This document shows, in pieces, positions 8,296 through 16,765 of a stretch of 64,000 bases of DNA; positions within the stretch are counted from its first letter, which is position 1; the number at the start of each line of letters is the position of its first letter. The notes below the pieces were generated by a model, which was given only the letters and a program-made list of their open reading frames with translations, searched no databases and was not told where the DNA came from. The position numbers were made by a program, and so were the translations under genes. This stretch comes from Kribbella qitaiheensis (GTDB lineage Bacteria > Actinomycetota > Actinomycetes > Propionibacteriales > Kribbellaceae). Where the stretch lies: assembly GCF_014217565.1 (NCBI RefSeq), contig NZ_CP043661.1:7068001-7132000 (forward strand). Reading direction: 5' to 3'.

Positions 8296-9143
8296 CGACA
8301 CCAGCACTGCAGGCCAGAGGACTCGTCAAGCGCTACGGACGAGTGACCGCGATCGACGACGCCGACTTCGACCTGTACGCCGGGGAGGTGCTCGCCGTCG
8401 TCGGCGACAACGGTGCCGGCAAGTCCAGTCTGATCAAAGCGCTGTCGGGTGCCTTGATCCCGGATGACGGCCAGATCCTCCTCGACGGTCAGGAGACCCG
8501 GTTCCACTCGCCACTGGAAGCCAGGAAGGCGGGGATCGAGACCGTCCACCAGACGCTGGCTCTGGCACCGGCGATGGACATCGCAACCAACCTCTTCCTC
8601 GGCCGTGAACTTCGCCGGCCCGGACCGGTCGGGTCGGTGTTCCGGCTGCTGGACCGCGCAGCGATGCGCCGCCAGGCCCAGGAGCAACTGGATGCCCTAG
8701 GCATCGAGACCGTCCAGCACATCGGGCAGATCGTGGAGACCTTGTCCGGTGGGCAGCGCCAGGCGGTCGCGGTCGCCCGGGCGGCCATGTTCGGCAGCCG
8801 GATGGTGATCATGGACGAGCCGACGGCCGCCCTGGGAGTCAAGGAGTCGCGGCTGGTGCTCGACCTGATCCGGCGGATCCGGGATCGCGGTCTGCCGGTG
8901 GTGCTGATCAGCCATGACATGCCGCAGGTGTTCGAGCTGGCCGACCGGATCCACGTCCATCGGCTGGGTCGCCGGGCGGCCGTAGTACGACCCTCTGACG
9001 CTTCGATGAGTCAGGTCGTCTCGCTGATGACCGGCGCTCTGCAGATCGGCGACGACGGCGCCCCACCCGACGTCAGTCAAGTGTCCCTTGCCGGGAGTTC
9101 TTCGGCGCTTGCGGTGCCCAGACACGCACCTCGCAGCCCTTGA
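8292..9143 (+). CDS. frcA: Single-domain sugar ABC transporter ATPase (FrcA-like) with a repeat-derived tail
   Basis: The 283-aa ATPase has Walker A GDNGAGKSS (38-46), signature LSGGQRQ (151-157) and Walker B MVIMDEP (171-177). Most CUT2 ATPases are double-length. A single ABC domain of ~245 residues is characteristic of FrcA and supports the fructose assignment. The ATG at 8292 overlaps the permease stop and follows AGGAGG. The last ~16 residues and the stop codon fall inside the dispersed repeat that starts near 9096, so the natural C-terminus was probably altered when that repeat arrived. Confidence 0.87.
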   Translation: MTTPALQARGLVKRYGRVTAIDDADFDLYAGEVLAVVGDNGAGKSSLIKALSGALIPDDGQILLDGQETRFHSPLEARKAGIETVHQTLALAPAMDIATNLFLGRELRRPGPVGSVFRLLDRAAMRRQAQEQLDALGIETVQHIGQIVETLSGGQRQAVAVARAAMFGSRMVIMDEPTAALGVKESRLVLDLIRRIRDRGLPVVLISHDMPQVFELADRIHVHRLGRRAAVVRPSDASMSQVVSLMTGALQIGDDGAPPDVSQVSLAGSSSALAVPRHAPRSP

Positions 9144-9227
9144 GAAGCATCCACGATGCTCCGCATCGAGGACGCTTCTCAAGCGCCGCGATGCACGCAC
9201 CTGGACACCGCGATCACTCGAACAACT
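9096..9227. repeat. Structured dispersed repeat, copy 1
   Basis: This segment aligns without gaps with 33505-33636. Both copies have a long hairpin flanked by direct repeats ending ACGCACCT. Here the outer stem is CTTGAGAAGCATCC (9139-9152) with GGACGCTTCTCAAG (9170-9183); the inner stem is CGATGC (9154-9159) with GCATCG (9163-9168). A direct repeat lies on each side (about 9122-9130 and 9192-9201). It overlaps the frcA stop and lies just upstream of the GH32 gene. Confidence 0.8.
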
Positions 9228-9255
9228 CCCGGCAAGGGACACTGGTGGTCGCACG

Positions 9256-11166
9256 ATGATCGTCAAATCGGTAATGCTGGCTTTGACTCTTGTGGGGGTG
9301 CTCGGCGTGCAGGGCTCGACAGGGGACTGCCCGGAATTTCCCTACCAGCCGACGAACTACCAGGAGGACAACCGCGGTCAGTTCCACTTCAGCTCGCGCG
9401 GCGGCTGGATGAACGACGTGAACGCGCCGCTGTACTACCGCGGCGTCTATCACCTCTACTACCAGCACAACCCGCACGGGCTGGCCTGGGACACCATGCA
9501 CTGGGGACACCCGACGAGCACCGATCTCGTGCACTGGCGGCAGAAGCCGATCGCGCTCGAACCAGGCGTGCATCCCGGCGACCTGTGGTCCGGTGGCGGG
9601 GTCGTTGACACCGGCAACGTGACCGGGCTGAAGACGGGCGACGACGATCCGATCGTGGTGTACTCCGGGACCGACGGCGTCACCGTCTTCTACAGCCTCG
9701 ACGGCGGCAACACCTTCAAGTCGTTCGACAACGGCCGCAAGGTGGTCAAGCCGCCCGCGAAGACCAGCCGCGATCCGAAGGTGTTCTGGGATCCGGACTC
9801 GAGGCGCTGGGGCATGGTGGTCTGGTCTGACCAGGACGGCAACGGCGTCGACTTCTACACCTCGACGAATCTGCTCGACTGGTCGTTCGCCTCGCGCTAT
9901 CAGGGCGACTGGCTCTTCGAGTGCCCCGACATGGTGCGGATGCCACTCGACGGTGCCTCGCACTGGGTGCTCAGCGCGGGTAGTGGCGAGTACGTGGTCG
10001 GCGACTTCGACGGTACGACGTTCAAGACGTCCTGGCCGACGCCGCAGAAGATCAACCAGATCGACACGTACGCCGGTAGCGACTACTACGCCGCGCTCAC
10101 CTTCGCGAACCTGCCGGCCAATCGGGTCGTCTCGATGGCCTGGCAGGGTGGAAACCACGGCTCGACCTGGACTGGCAACGCATCGTTCCCGGTCGAGGAG
10201 CGGCTGAAGTCGACGCCGTCCGGTCCACGGGTCCTGAGTACGCCGGTGCCGGAGATCGCCTCGTTGCGCACCAGCACCCAGAGCTGGAAGAACCTGACGC
10301 TCGACAGCGCAGCGGCTCGGCGGTTGCTGGCCGGGGTCACGGCCGACACCTACGAACTCGATGCTGTGGTCGACGTACGGCAGGCGAAGCAGTTCGGCTT
10401 CCGGCTGCATACGAGTCCGGACGGCTGGTTCGACAAGGACGTCGTGTACGACGCCTCGAACGGCTTGCTGGACGGAGCCGTGATGCCCGCGCACGACGGC
10501 AAGGTGAAGCTCAGACTCCTGGTGGATCGTGGTCAGCTGGACGTCTTCGGGAACGACGGCGAGGTCTACCAGAGTCACAATGTGAACTTCGACAGCCTGC
10601 CCGGCGGGGACGGCGTCGAATTGTTCGTCGACGGGCGGATCCAATTGGAGTCGCTGCGGCTCCATGAGCTGGGCTCGATCTGGAAGAACCGGTCCGAGTC
10701 GACGCTCAGTACGAACATCGCCGGTCTCTGGTATCCGGCTTCCGGCACCTGGTCGGATGTTGCTGGCGGCAAGCAAGGTGAGTCGTCCGGCGACGCTTTC
10801 TATCTCAGCAAGGCGTCTGGTGCCGACTTCACCTACGAAGGCGACGTGAAGCTGGCGAGTGGCACGGCTGCGGCGCTCACGTTCCGCGCGAACAAGGATG
10901 CCAGTAAGCACTACACGGTCAACCTCGACGCTGACGCCGGCGTGGTGAAACTCTGGCGGCCCGGTCGGGACATCGCCACCTCACCGTTGACCGTCGAACG
11001 CGGGCGGACCTATCACTTCAAGGTGGTTGCTCAGGGACCAAGTCTGAAGGTGTCGCTGGACGGGAAGCAGGCGATCGACGCCACCGACACGGAGCAGTCT
11101 GCGGGCCAGTTCGGGGTCAATGTCTTCCGCGGTACGGGCGTATTCCAGAACCTCAGGATCAGCTGA
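9256..11166 (+). CDS. Secreted GH32 fructanase (levanase/inulinase-like) with a C-terminal CBM66-like domain
   Basis: From ATG 9256 the protein is 636 aa with an N-terminal signal sequence (about 1-21). GH32 motifs are clear: WMND with nucleophile Asp54, SRDPK with Asp173, and FECPD with acid/base Glu222. The nucleophile motif continues VNA instead of the usual PNG. After the propeller and beta-sandwich (to about 470), the last ~170 residues form a lectin-like domain that resembles the CBM66 of exo-levanases. It would release fructose from levan, inulin or sucrose outside the cell for uptake by FrcBCA upstream. Upstream in-frame sequence is the dispersed repeat, so earlier starts are rejected. 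Confidence 0.9.
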   Translation: MIVKSVMLALTLVGVLGVQGSTGDCPEFPYQPTNYQEDNRGQFHFSSRGGWMNDVNAPLYYRGVYHLYYQHNPHGLAWDTMHWGHPTSTDLVHWRQKPIALEPGVHPGDLWSGGGVVDTGNVTGLKTGDDDPIVVYSGTDGVTVFYSLDGGNTFKSFDNGRKVVKPPAKTSRDPKVFWDPDSRRWGMVVWSDQDGNGVDFYTSTNLLDWSFASRYQGDWLFECPDMVRMPLDGASHWVLSAGSGEYVVGDFDGTTFKTSWPTPQKINQIDTYAGSDYYAALTFANLPANRVVSMAWQGGNHGSTWTGNASFPVEERLKSTPSGPRVLSTPVPEIASLRTSTQSWKNLTLDSAAARRLLAGVTADTYELDAVVDVRQAKQFGFRLHTSPDGWFDKDVVYDASNGLLDGAVMPAHDGKVKLRLLVDRGQLDVFGNDGEVYQSHNVNFDSLPGGDGVELFVDGRIQLESLRLHELGSIWKNRSESTLSTNIAGLWYPASGTWSDVAGGKQGESSGDAFYLSKASGADFTYEGDVKLASGTAAALTFRANKDASKHYTVNLDADAGVVKLWRPGRDIATSPLTVERGRTYHFKVVAQGPSLKVSLDGKQAIDATDTEQSAGQFGVNVFRGTGVFQNLRIS

Positions 11167-11266
11167 TCCATCGGCCGGGGGAGTCCGGTCACCTCGACGG
11201 GGGAGGTGGCCGGGCAACGGGATTGCGAGAGTCGAGGGACACGCAAACCCGTTGAGGAGCAGGGAT

Positions 11267-11890
11267 ATGAGAGTTCGAAGCAAGCGGATGGTGCCGGCTG
11301 TCGCTGCCGTCGGAGCAGTATTGCTGACGATCGCGGCGGCCGCACCTTCCGGTGCTACCGCGGCGTCACACCGGACCGAAGGGCATGTCACCGGTGACGC
11401 CTGGGTGAGTTTCTCGGTCGACCCGGGGAATCCGCTGCGCCGGTTCATCTTCGACGTGCACGGCAACCCGTACAAGATCGTCGACGGCAAGGTGTACTTC
11501 GGGGCCGCGCACGGGACTGTGAGGTTCGACCACCCGACCCCGGACGGCCACGGTGGGACCACGCACAACTGGGGGAGCATCGAGGTCGACTACCTGATGA
11601 CCGCCGGTCCGGTGGCGGTGATCTCCGGCAAGAGCAACGGCGACCTCGGCACCCCGAAGGGCAAGCGCCTGTCGCTCACCGTGTACGACGATCCACGCGG
11701 CGATCGGTACGACCGGCTCGGGTTCTCGTGGGGCGTCATCGACTCGACCTGCGTGCCGATGGGACTCGGGCCGGCGCCGTTCACGACGTACAAGTCCGGC
11801 CCCGGCTACAAGGTTCGGGCCGCCGAGCTCCCGGTAGTACCGGAGGGCACCACTCCGCCCGACCTGGGTGATCCCTGCCCACCGGAGTAG
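11267..11890 (+). CDS. Secreted protein of unknown function
   Basis: ATG 11267 follows an AGGAG box and gives 207 aa. A basic start and a hydrophobic stretch (residues about 9-33, ending SGATAA) form a signal peptide. The mature part begins HVTGDAWVSFSV, is rich in short beta-strand patterns (FIFDVHGNP, VYFGAAHGTVRFDHP, GSIEVDYLM) and has one cysteine pair (DSTCVP, GDPCPP). I recognise it only as a conserved actinobacterial secreted protein without an assigned role. It may follow the GH32 gene in the same transcript (100-bp gap, own ribosome binding site). Confidence 0.8.
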   Translation: MRVRSKRMVPAVAAVGAVLLTIAAAAPSGATAASHRTEGHVTGDAWVSFSVDPGNPLRRFIFDVHGNPYKIVDGKVYFGAAHGTVRFDHPTPDGHGGTTHNWGSIEVDYLMTAGPVAVISGKSNGDLGTPKGKRLSLTVYDDPRGDRYDRLGFSWGVIDSTCVPMGLGPAPFTTYKSGPGYKVRAAELPVVPEGTTPPDLGDPCPPE

Positions 11891-11973
11891 ATCGAATCAG
11901 CGGACGATCGGCGCGATGCCGGCTGGTGTGATCGAACTCGGTGGGCGGCCGAGCAGGCTGCTGTTCGTGCTGG

Positions 11974-12465
11974 TCAGCGGGCGATGGGCGCGGTGCGAGC
12001 GCTGGTGATCGTGACGAGGTCGGCGGGGCTGAGGCCGATGTCGAGACCGCGGCGGCCGCCGGAGACGTAGACGGTGTCCTGCTCGGAAGCGGAGCTGTCG
12101 ACCACGGTCGGCAGGCTCCGCTTCTGTCCGATCGGGCTGATCCCGCCGATCACATAGCCCGTACTGCGCTCAGCCGCCGCCGGGTCGGCCATCGTGGCCT
12201 TCTTGCCGTTCAGGGCGGCGGCCACGGCCTTGAGATCGAGCTGCTTGTCGACCGGGACGACGCCGACCGCGAGTTTCCCGTCGACCTCGACGAGCAAGGT
12301 CTTGAACACGTGCGCCGTCGCGAGCCCCAGGGCCTCGGCGGCTTCCAGACCGTACGACTTGGCCGCTGGATCGTGGTCGTACGAATGCGTTGTGAACGGC
12401 AGGCCTGCCTTGCTCAACGCCACGGTTGCCGGAGTGCCTTGCCCGGTCTGCTTGCTTTTCGCCAC
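11974..12465 (-). CDS. ybaK: YbaK/EbsC family Cys-tRNA(Pro)/Cys-tRNA(Cys) deacylase
   Basis: The 163-aa protein matches the whole YbaK fold: a short N-terminal region (TPATVALSKAGLPFTTHSYDHD), the lysine-containing VFKTLLVEVDG with VPVDKQLDLKAVA, and GYVIGGISPIGQKRSLPTVVD. The conserved lysine in VFKTL is the residue required by this family to hydrolyse mischarged Cys-tRNA(Pro). The length is standard. It is convergent with the secreted protein gene and lies 21 bp downstream of the HTH regulator on the same strand, so the two may be cotranscribed. Confidence 0.92.
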   Translation of the reverse strand: MAKSKQTGQGTPATVALSKAGLPFTTHSYDHDPAAKSYGLEAAEALGLATAHVFKTLLVEVDGKLAVGVVPVDKQLDLKAVAAALNGKKATMADPAAAERSTGYVIGGISPIGQKRSLPTVVDSSASEQDTVYVSGGRRGLDIGLSPADLVTITSARTAPIAR

Positions 12466-12486
12466 TGCGACAGCGTAGTTCTTCGC

Positions 12487-13164
12487 CTACTCGTCCAAGG
12501 CCCTCTGGTTGATGCGGACGCAGCAGTGTCCGGGGCTGGGGGAGAGGATCGCTTCGCGGTCGGTGTCGCCCAGGCCGTCGAGGAGGCCTGTCAGCAGGTG
12601 CTGATTCATCCCGCAGACCAACTGCTGGTGCTCGTTGGCGAGCAGATGGAAGGGGCAGTTCCCCAGCAGGATGTCCGGGCCGTCCTCCCGTGGCTCGAAA
12701 CCCTGCTTCTCCAGGACCTGGATGACGTCGCGGGTCCCACGGGCTGTCTCACCGAGACTCTTGCCGTAGCGGGTGGCGTGCCGGGCCAGGGCTCGGGTCG
12801 GCGGCTCGCCGGTGGACTCGGCATCTTCCAGCGCCGCGGCGAGCAGCAGCCCGGCGACGTCGTACGTGCGCCCGGGGAGTGAGATCTCTACCTCCAGCTC
12901 GGACCGGCGATATAGCTTGGCCGGACGGCCGGCGCCTGGACCGCACCGGCCGGAGCGGCGCTCGTACACGACGCTGAGCAGGCCTTCGGCGGCCAGCTTG
13001 TCGAGGTGGAAGGCGGCGGTGGTCCGGGGGATGGCGAGGGCGGCGGCGGCCTCGTCCTTGCTGACGGGCGCGGGACTGCGGACGACGAGCTCGTACAGCT
13101 GCCGCCTGGTCGGCTCCTCCAGCGCGGCGATCGCCTGGACGTTCGCGAGGTGGGATGGGTCCAC
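12487..13164 (-). CDS. ArsR/SufR-like HTH regulator with a C-terminal cysteine cluster
   Basis: The 225-aa protein has an N-terminal winged helix (about 10-75: EEPTRRQLYELVV, SKDEAAAALAIPRTTAAFHLDKL). Its C-terminal half carries GNCPFH, then 13 residues between the first two cysteines (C..VCGMN), and a late GHCCVR. Such spaced cysteines occur in SufR-type regulators, where they hold an iron-sulfur cluster. The gene is divergent from folE across ~100 bp that contain a small dyad. It may sense redox or iron state and control folate/pterin synthesis and itself; that role is inference. Confidence 0.75.
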   Translation of the reverse strand: MDPSHLANVQAIAALEEPTRRQLYELVVRSPAPVSKDEAAAALAIPRTTAAFHLDKLAAEGLLSVVYERRSGRCGPGAGRPAKLYRRSELEVEISLPGRTYDVAGLLLAAALEDAESTGEPPTRALARHATRYGKSLGETARGTRDVIQVLEKQGFEPREDGPDILLGNCPFHLLANEHQQLVCGMNQHLLTGLLDGLGDTDREAILSPSPGHCCVRINQRALDE

Positions 13165-13180
13165 CGAGGTATTGTATCGA

Positions 13181-13192
13181 CAACTTTCGTTG
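13181..13192. promoter_or_regulatory. Small dyad in the HTH regulator/folE intergenic region
   Basis: CAAC-TTTC-GTTG is a 12-bp inverted repeat 17 bp upstream of the regulator start and about 77 bp upstream of folE, in AT-richer sequence. It is a plausible operator for the divergent regulator. Confidence 0.35.
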
Positions 13193-13268
13193 ACTGAATA
13201 GATGGTTGAGTTCTAAAGTAGATGGCTCAGCTCTGAGCTGGACACTATCGACGCTGTGAGGAGCGCAG

Positions 13269-13916
13269 ATGACGACGATCCGGTCGGAGGTAGAGCCGTT
13301 CACCGCGGACGAGGTGGTGCCGGACGCGGGGATGCCGTTGCACGTCGTCGCGGGGCGGCCGGAGATCGACCTCCCGGCAGCGGAGCGTGCGGTGGCGGAT
13401 CTGTTGAAGGCGCTCGGGCGTGATCCGCACAGCGTGCACCTGGCCGATACGCCGCGCCGGGTCGCTCATGCGTACGCGGAGATGCTGACGCCGCGTGAGT
13501 TCGAGCTGACCACGTTCCCGAACGACGAGGGGTACGACGAGCTGGTGCTGGCGCGGAACATCCCGGTCCAGTCGTTCTGCGAACACCACATGCTGCCGTT
13601 CCAAGGTGTCGCGCACGTCGGCTATCTGCCGGGCGACCGGATCCTCGGGCTGTCGAAGCTGGCACGCGTCGTCGAGCTGTTCGCGCGTGATCTTCAGGTG
13701 CAGGAGCGGCTGACCAAGCAGGTCGCCGACTGGCTGCAGGACCAACTCGCCCCGAAGGGCGTCGGTGTCGTCATCGAGGCCGAGCATCTCTGCATGTCAC
13801 TGCGCGGAGTCCGGGCCGCGGGCGCTCTGACGGTCACCTCGTCACTCCACGGCATGCTCCGCGAAAACCCGAGCTCACGCCAGGAGTTCTTCGCCCTGAC
13901 AGGCATCAACTCCTGA
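13269..13916 (+). CDS. folE: GTP cyclohydrolase I
   Basis: The 215-aa enzyme converts GTP to dihydroneopterin triphosphate, the first step of folate and pterin synthesis. The diagnostic motifs are present: zinc-site SFCEHHMLPFQG and EAEHLCMSLRGVR, with DTPRRVAHAYAEML earlier and SSRQEFFAL at the end. The length is normal, and AGGAG lies just before the ATG. The neighbours are not other folate genes (a regulator lies upstream), so this may be a second, regulated folE copy rather than the housekeeping one. Confidence 0.95.
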   Translation: MTTIRSEVEPFTADEVVPDAGMPLHVVAGRPEIDLPAAERAVADLLKALGRDPHSVHLADTPRRVAHAYAEMLTPREFELTTFPNDEGYDELVLARNIPVQSFCEHHMLPFQGVAHVGYLPGDRILGLSKLARVVELFARDLQVQERLTKQVADWLQDQLAPKGVGVVIEAEHLCMSLRGVRAAGALTVTSSLHGMLRENPSSRQEFFALTGINS

Positions 13917-13992
13917 ACAGCATCAACTGCTGACCGGGCGTCCGGAGTACGCCTGCGTGCCGCCGGCGGGCGGCCCGTAGTAAGGGTGTGGG

Positions 13993-14313
13993 TCAGGCTG
14001 TGGCCACCACTGGTGGGTGGTGGGTGTGGCGGCCGGTGGCGAGGATGTGTGCGACCTCGCCGGGGAGGAGGTCCGTGCCGGGGACGGTCTCCATCTCCGA
14101 GACGTCCAGCCAGCGCACCACGGTGGCGCCGCAGTGGCCGTGGACGGCGAGGATGGAGTCGAGGTCCGGCCAGACTGCTGTGGAGGGATTCTGGCCGTGC
14201 CAGCGGAGGGCGACCGATCCGTCGGTGAAGACGCATCCTTCGGCGACCGTTCCGGTGCCGGAGACTCCGCTGACGTCCTCGTACCGGACGAGTTCGAAGG
14301 TCTGGGGTCTCAC
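13993..14313 (-). CDS. Conserved hypothetical protein (106 aa)
   Basis: The GTG at 14313 is chosen because the conserved-looking part starts VRPQTFELVRYEDVSGVSGTG. The longer in-frame extension to 14451 is low-complexity (HHQDHCAHHQHRW) and looks untranslated. The core (EGCVFTDGSVALRWHG, STAVWPDLDSILAVHGHCGATVVRWLD) resembles small actinobacterial proteins of unknown function that I have no name for. No signal peptide or membrane segment is visible. It is convergent with folE. Confidence 0.6.
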   Translation of the reverse strand: MRPQTFELVRYEDVSGVSGTGTVAEGCVFTDGSVALRWHGQNPSTAVWPDLDSILAVHGHCGATVVRWLDVSEMETVPGTDLLPGEVAHILATGRHTHHPPVVATA

Positions 14314-14754
14314 CGGCGGACCCCATCGATGCTGGTGATGAGCACAGTGGTCCTGGTGGTGGGTGCTACGTGACGCTGGTCGGCCCTGCTGGGGCCTGAG
14401 GGAGATGCCATGATCCTTTCCCCGTGTCGGCGCGGTCGGATACCTCGCCACAAACCGGGGACCGGTACGGACTGTCAGCGGGGAAGGACGGTCTGTAGCG
14501 ACTCATATGCTGCAAATCAAGCTAGAACCAAAACCCCGGACACGCCAGAGCTGTCCCCGCGTGTCTCAACCTTCGACCGCACATTGCTCGTCAGCCGAAA
14601 AGCCAACCCAGCAACGTTTCCGGGCTTTCCGGAGGGGAACCCACCCAGCTCATGACAAACTCGAGGTCGCGAATCAGGCGTGGAGCCCGGTGGTGCGGTG
14701 GGTCCGCCCGTGGTCCCGCGCGGCCGGGGGCCGGCCGCGCGGGGATCGGAGGGG
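14314..14754. other. Intergenic region, 441 bp
   Basis: I see no convincing gene here. It holds the upstream region of the 106-aa gene, an AT-richer patch near 14500-14530, and the terminator of the GH8 gene at its right end. Confidence 0.5.
14715..14743 (-). terminator. Terminator hairpin of the GH8 gene
   Basis: CCCGCGCGGCCGG (14715-14727) and CCGGCCGCGCGGG (14731-14743) form a perfect 13-bp stem with a GGG loop, 12 bp past the GH8 stop on the minus strand. It has no strong U-run. Confidence 0.7.
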
Positions 14755-16710
14755 TTAGGGGACCCAGTGGTTGTGGGTGGCGGTGATCATGACCTGGAGC
14801 TGGATGCTGGCGGCGTAGTAGCTGCTGGTGTCGACCGGGGTGGTCAGCATCTTGTTCCAGATGGCGTCGAGCCAGGCCTGGCTGCCGGAGTCGGTCATCG
14901 CCGTGACGGCGAAGGGCGCGAAGAAGGCGGCGTCGCTGCTGGCGTCGATCGCCGTTCCGTTCAGCTTGTAGCCGGTGGCGATGTTGCTCGCGTTGCCGCC
15001 GGTCTTGGACTTGATCCAGGTGTTGAGCTTGCGGGCCGAGGCCAGCGAGGCGCTGTCGCCACTGGTGACCGCGTCGGCGCCGATCCGCCACGGGTCGCGG
15101 CAGGCGTTCCACCAGTACGCGCCGTCGTTCGGGTCCTCCAGAACCTGACCGGTGGCCGGCTTCGGGGTGGAGTTGGTGTTGATCACGAAGTCGGGCAGCA
15201 GGCCGGTTGCCGATGCGTAGTTCGCCTGCAGCGAGGTGGTCACGCTCTGGTGCTTGGCGCGAATGGTGTCCCAGACGGAGTTGCCGGTGGCCGCCTTGAA
15301 GGCGCGGAAGTGGTCGACCATCCAGTCCGACGTACGCGACATGTTGTAGGTGGCGTCACCGGAGGTGCTCCAGTCGCCGAACGTGAGCAGGTTGGTGTTC
15401 GGGTTGACCTCGCTCGCCTTGATCGCGTTGATGTGCTTGATCGCGAGCTGCTTGTAGTTGTAGGTGCCGGCGCTTCCCCATTGCTTGTCGGCCAGCAGCA
15501 GGCCGTAGGCGACGTCCATGTCGCCGTCGGTCGCGCTGTCTGAGCCGTTCACGCTCTTGCAGGAGGTGTCCTGCTCGGCAGCCAGCAGGCCGGCGTTGTT
15601 CACCGAGGGGTGGGCCAGCATGTACTTGACCAGGCCGTCGAAGATCGTCTTGGCGGCGGAGTCGGCCCCGGCCATGGTCGCGGTGATGACCATGCCGTAG
15701 CCCTGGGCCTCGGCGACGTACGGGTGGTCGGCGTCGGGCGAGATGATCTGGTACCAGCCGTTGCCGCAGCTCTGCTTGACGAAAGCCGACTTCCACTGCT
15801 GGTAGTAGTCCACGACCTTCTGGTCGAGCGTCGCCTGGCTGCCCGACGGCGTCAGCATCCCGGCCGCGTAGGGGAACTGGTGACTACCGAAAGGAACGGC
15901 CGGTCCGCCACCGCCGCCACCGGCTTGGGTGGTCGCAGTGACCGTGTTGCTCGCTCCGGACACGTTGCCGGCGGCGTCGCGTGCCTTGACCGTGTACGTG
16001 TAGCTGGTCGATGCCGTTCGGCCGGTGTCGGTGTAGGTGGTGCCGGTGCCACTTGTGGTGGCAATCTCCGTGCCGTTGCGGGAGACGACGTAACCGGTGA
16101 CGCCGACGTTGTCCGTGGAGGCGTTCCACCCCAGCGATACGGAGCTCGAGGTGGTTCCGGTAGCCGCGAGGCTGCCCGGCGTACTCGGCGGCGTGGTGTC
16201 GCCCGTGCCGCCGCCGGTCGTGCCGTAGACCTCCAGGTCAAAGAGCGAGTAGCCGTACGACGTACCGCGGGCGGTGCCGTAGACGCGAACGTAGCGGCCG
16301 CTGCCCGACAGGGTCAGGTCGTCGATCGCGCCGTTGCCGGTCGTGGTCGAGAAGACGTCGGACCAGGCCGATCCGTCCGGCGAGGTCTGGATCTTGTAAG
16401 TCTTTCCGTAGGCGGCTTCCCAGTTGAGCTTGACGCGCGAGATGCTCGCGGTGGCGCCGAGGTCGACCCGGATCCACTCGGGATCGTGGCCTTCAACGCT
16501 GGCCCACCGAGTGGCAGAGTTGCCGTCCAGAGCCTTGGCGGCCTCGAAGCCAGTGCCCTCGACGGACGATGCTGTGGCGGGCTTCCCCTGGGACAGCAGC
16601 GTGTCGGCGGTCACGGCGGCCGGCGAAGCCGATGGGGCCAGAATGGGTTGTGCGATCAGGGCTGCGGTGACGACCGCGGCAGCGGTCAGCCCTCGAAGTA
16701 GATACGACAT
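14755..16710 (-). CDS. Secreted F5/8C-Fn3-GH8 glycoside hydrolase (probable chitosanase/glucanase)
   Basis: The 651-aa protein has a signal peptide (1-32), an F5/8 type C (discoidin/CBM32-like) domain (about 37-162), an Fn3 domain (174-262), a glycine linker and a GH8 catalytic domain (about 272-651). GH8 residues are visible: proton donor Glu334 in AEAQGYGM, the acidic ATDGDMDVAY (395-399), and YWWNACRDPWRIG. GH8 includes endoglucanases, lichenases and chitosanases. A Paenibacillus GH8 chitosanase-glucanase combines the same three domain types. Together with a CsnR-like palindrome upstream this favours chitosan, though beta-glucan cannot be excluded. Confidence 0.9.
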   Translation of the reverse strand: MSYLLRGLTAAAVVTAALIAQPILAPSASPAAVTADTLLSQGKPATASSVEGTGFEAAKALDGNSATRWASVEGHDPEWIRVDLGATASISRVKLNWEAAYGKTYKIQTSPDGSAWSDVFSTTTGNGAIDDLTLSGSGRYVRVYGTARGTSYGYSLFDLEVYGTTGGGTGDTTPPSTPGSLAATGTTSSSVSLGWNASTDNVGVTGYVVSRNGTEIATTSGTGTTYTDTGRTASTSYTYTVKARDAAGNVSGASNTVTATTQAGGGGGGPAVPFGSHQFPYAAGMLTPSGSQATLDQKVVDYYQQWKSAFVKQSCGNGWYQIISPDADHPYVAEAQGYGMVITATMAGADSAAKTIFDGLVKYMLAHPSVNNAGLLAAEQDTSCKSVNGSDSATDGDMDVAYGLLLADKQWGSAGTYNYKQLAIKHINAIKASEVNPNTNLLTFGDWSTSGDATYNMSRTSDWMVDHFRAFKAATGNSVWDTIRAKHQSVTTSLQANYASATGLLPDFVINTNSTPKPATGQVLEDPNDGAYWWNACRDPWRIGADAVTSGDSASLASARKLNTWIKSKTGGNASNIATGYKLNGTAIDASSDAAFFAPFAVTAMTDSGSQAWLDAIWNKMLTTPVDTSSYYAASIQLQVMITATHNHWVP

Positions 16711-16765
16711 CAGCGGTGTCCTCCGGGCGGTGGGGCGGGGAAAGGCGCTGCAGCTGCCTTGACCA

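Noticed and set aside
14452..14754. Possible small genes in the gap left of the GH8 gene
   Set aside because: Both candidates overlap the GH8 terminator or low-complexity sequence and lack ribosome binding sites.
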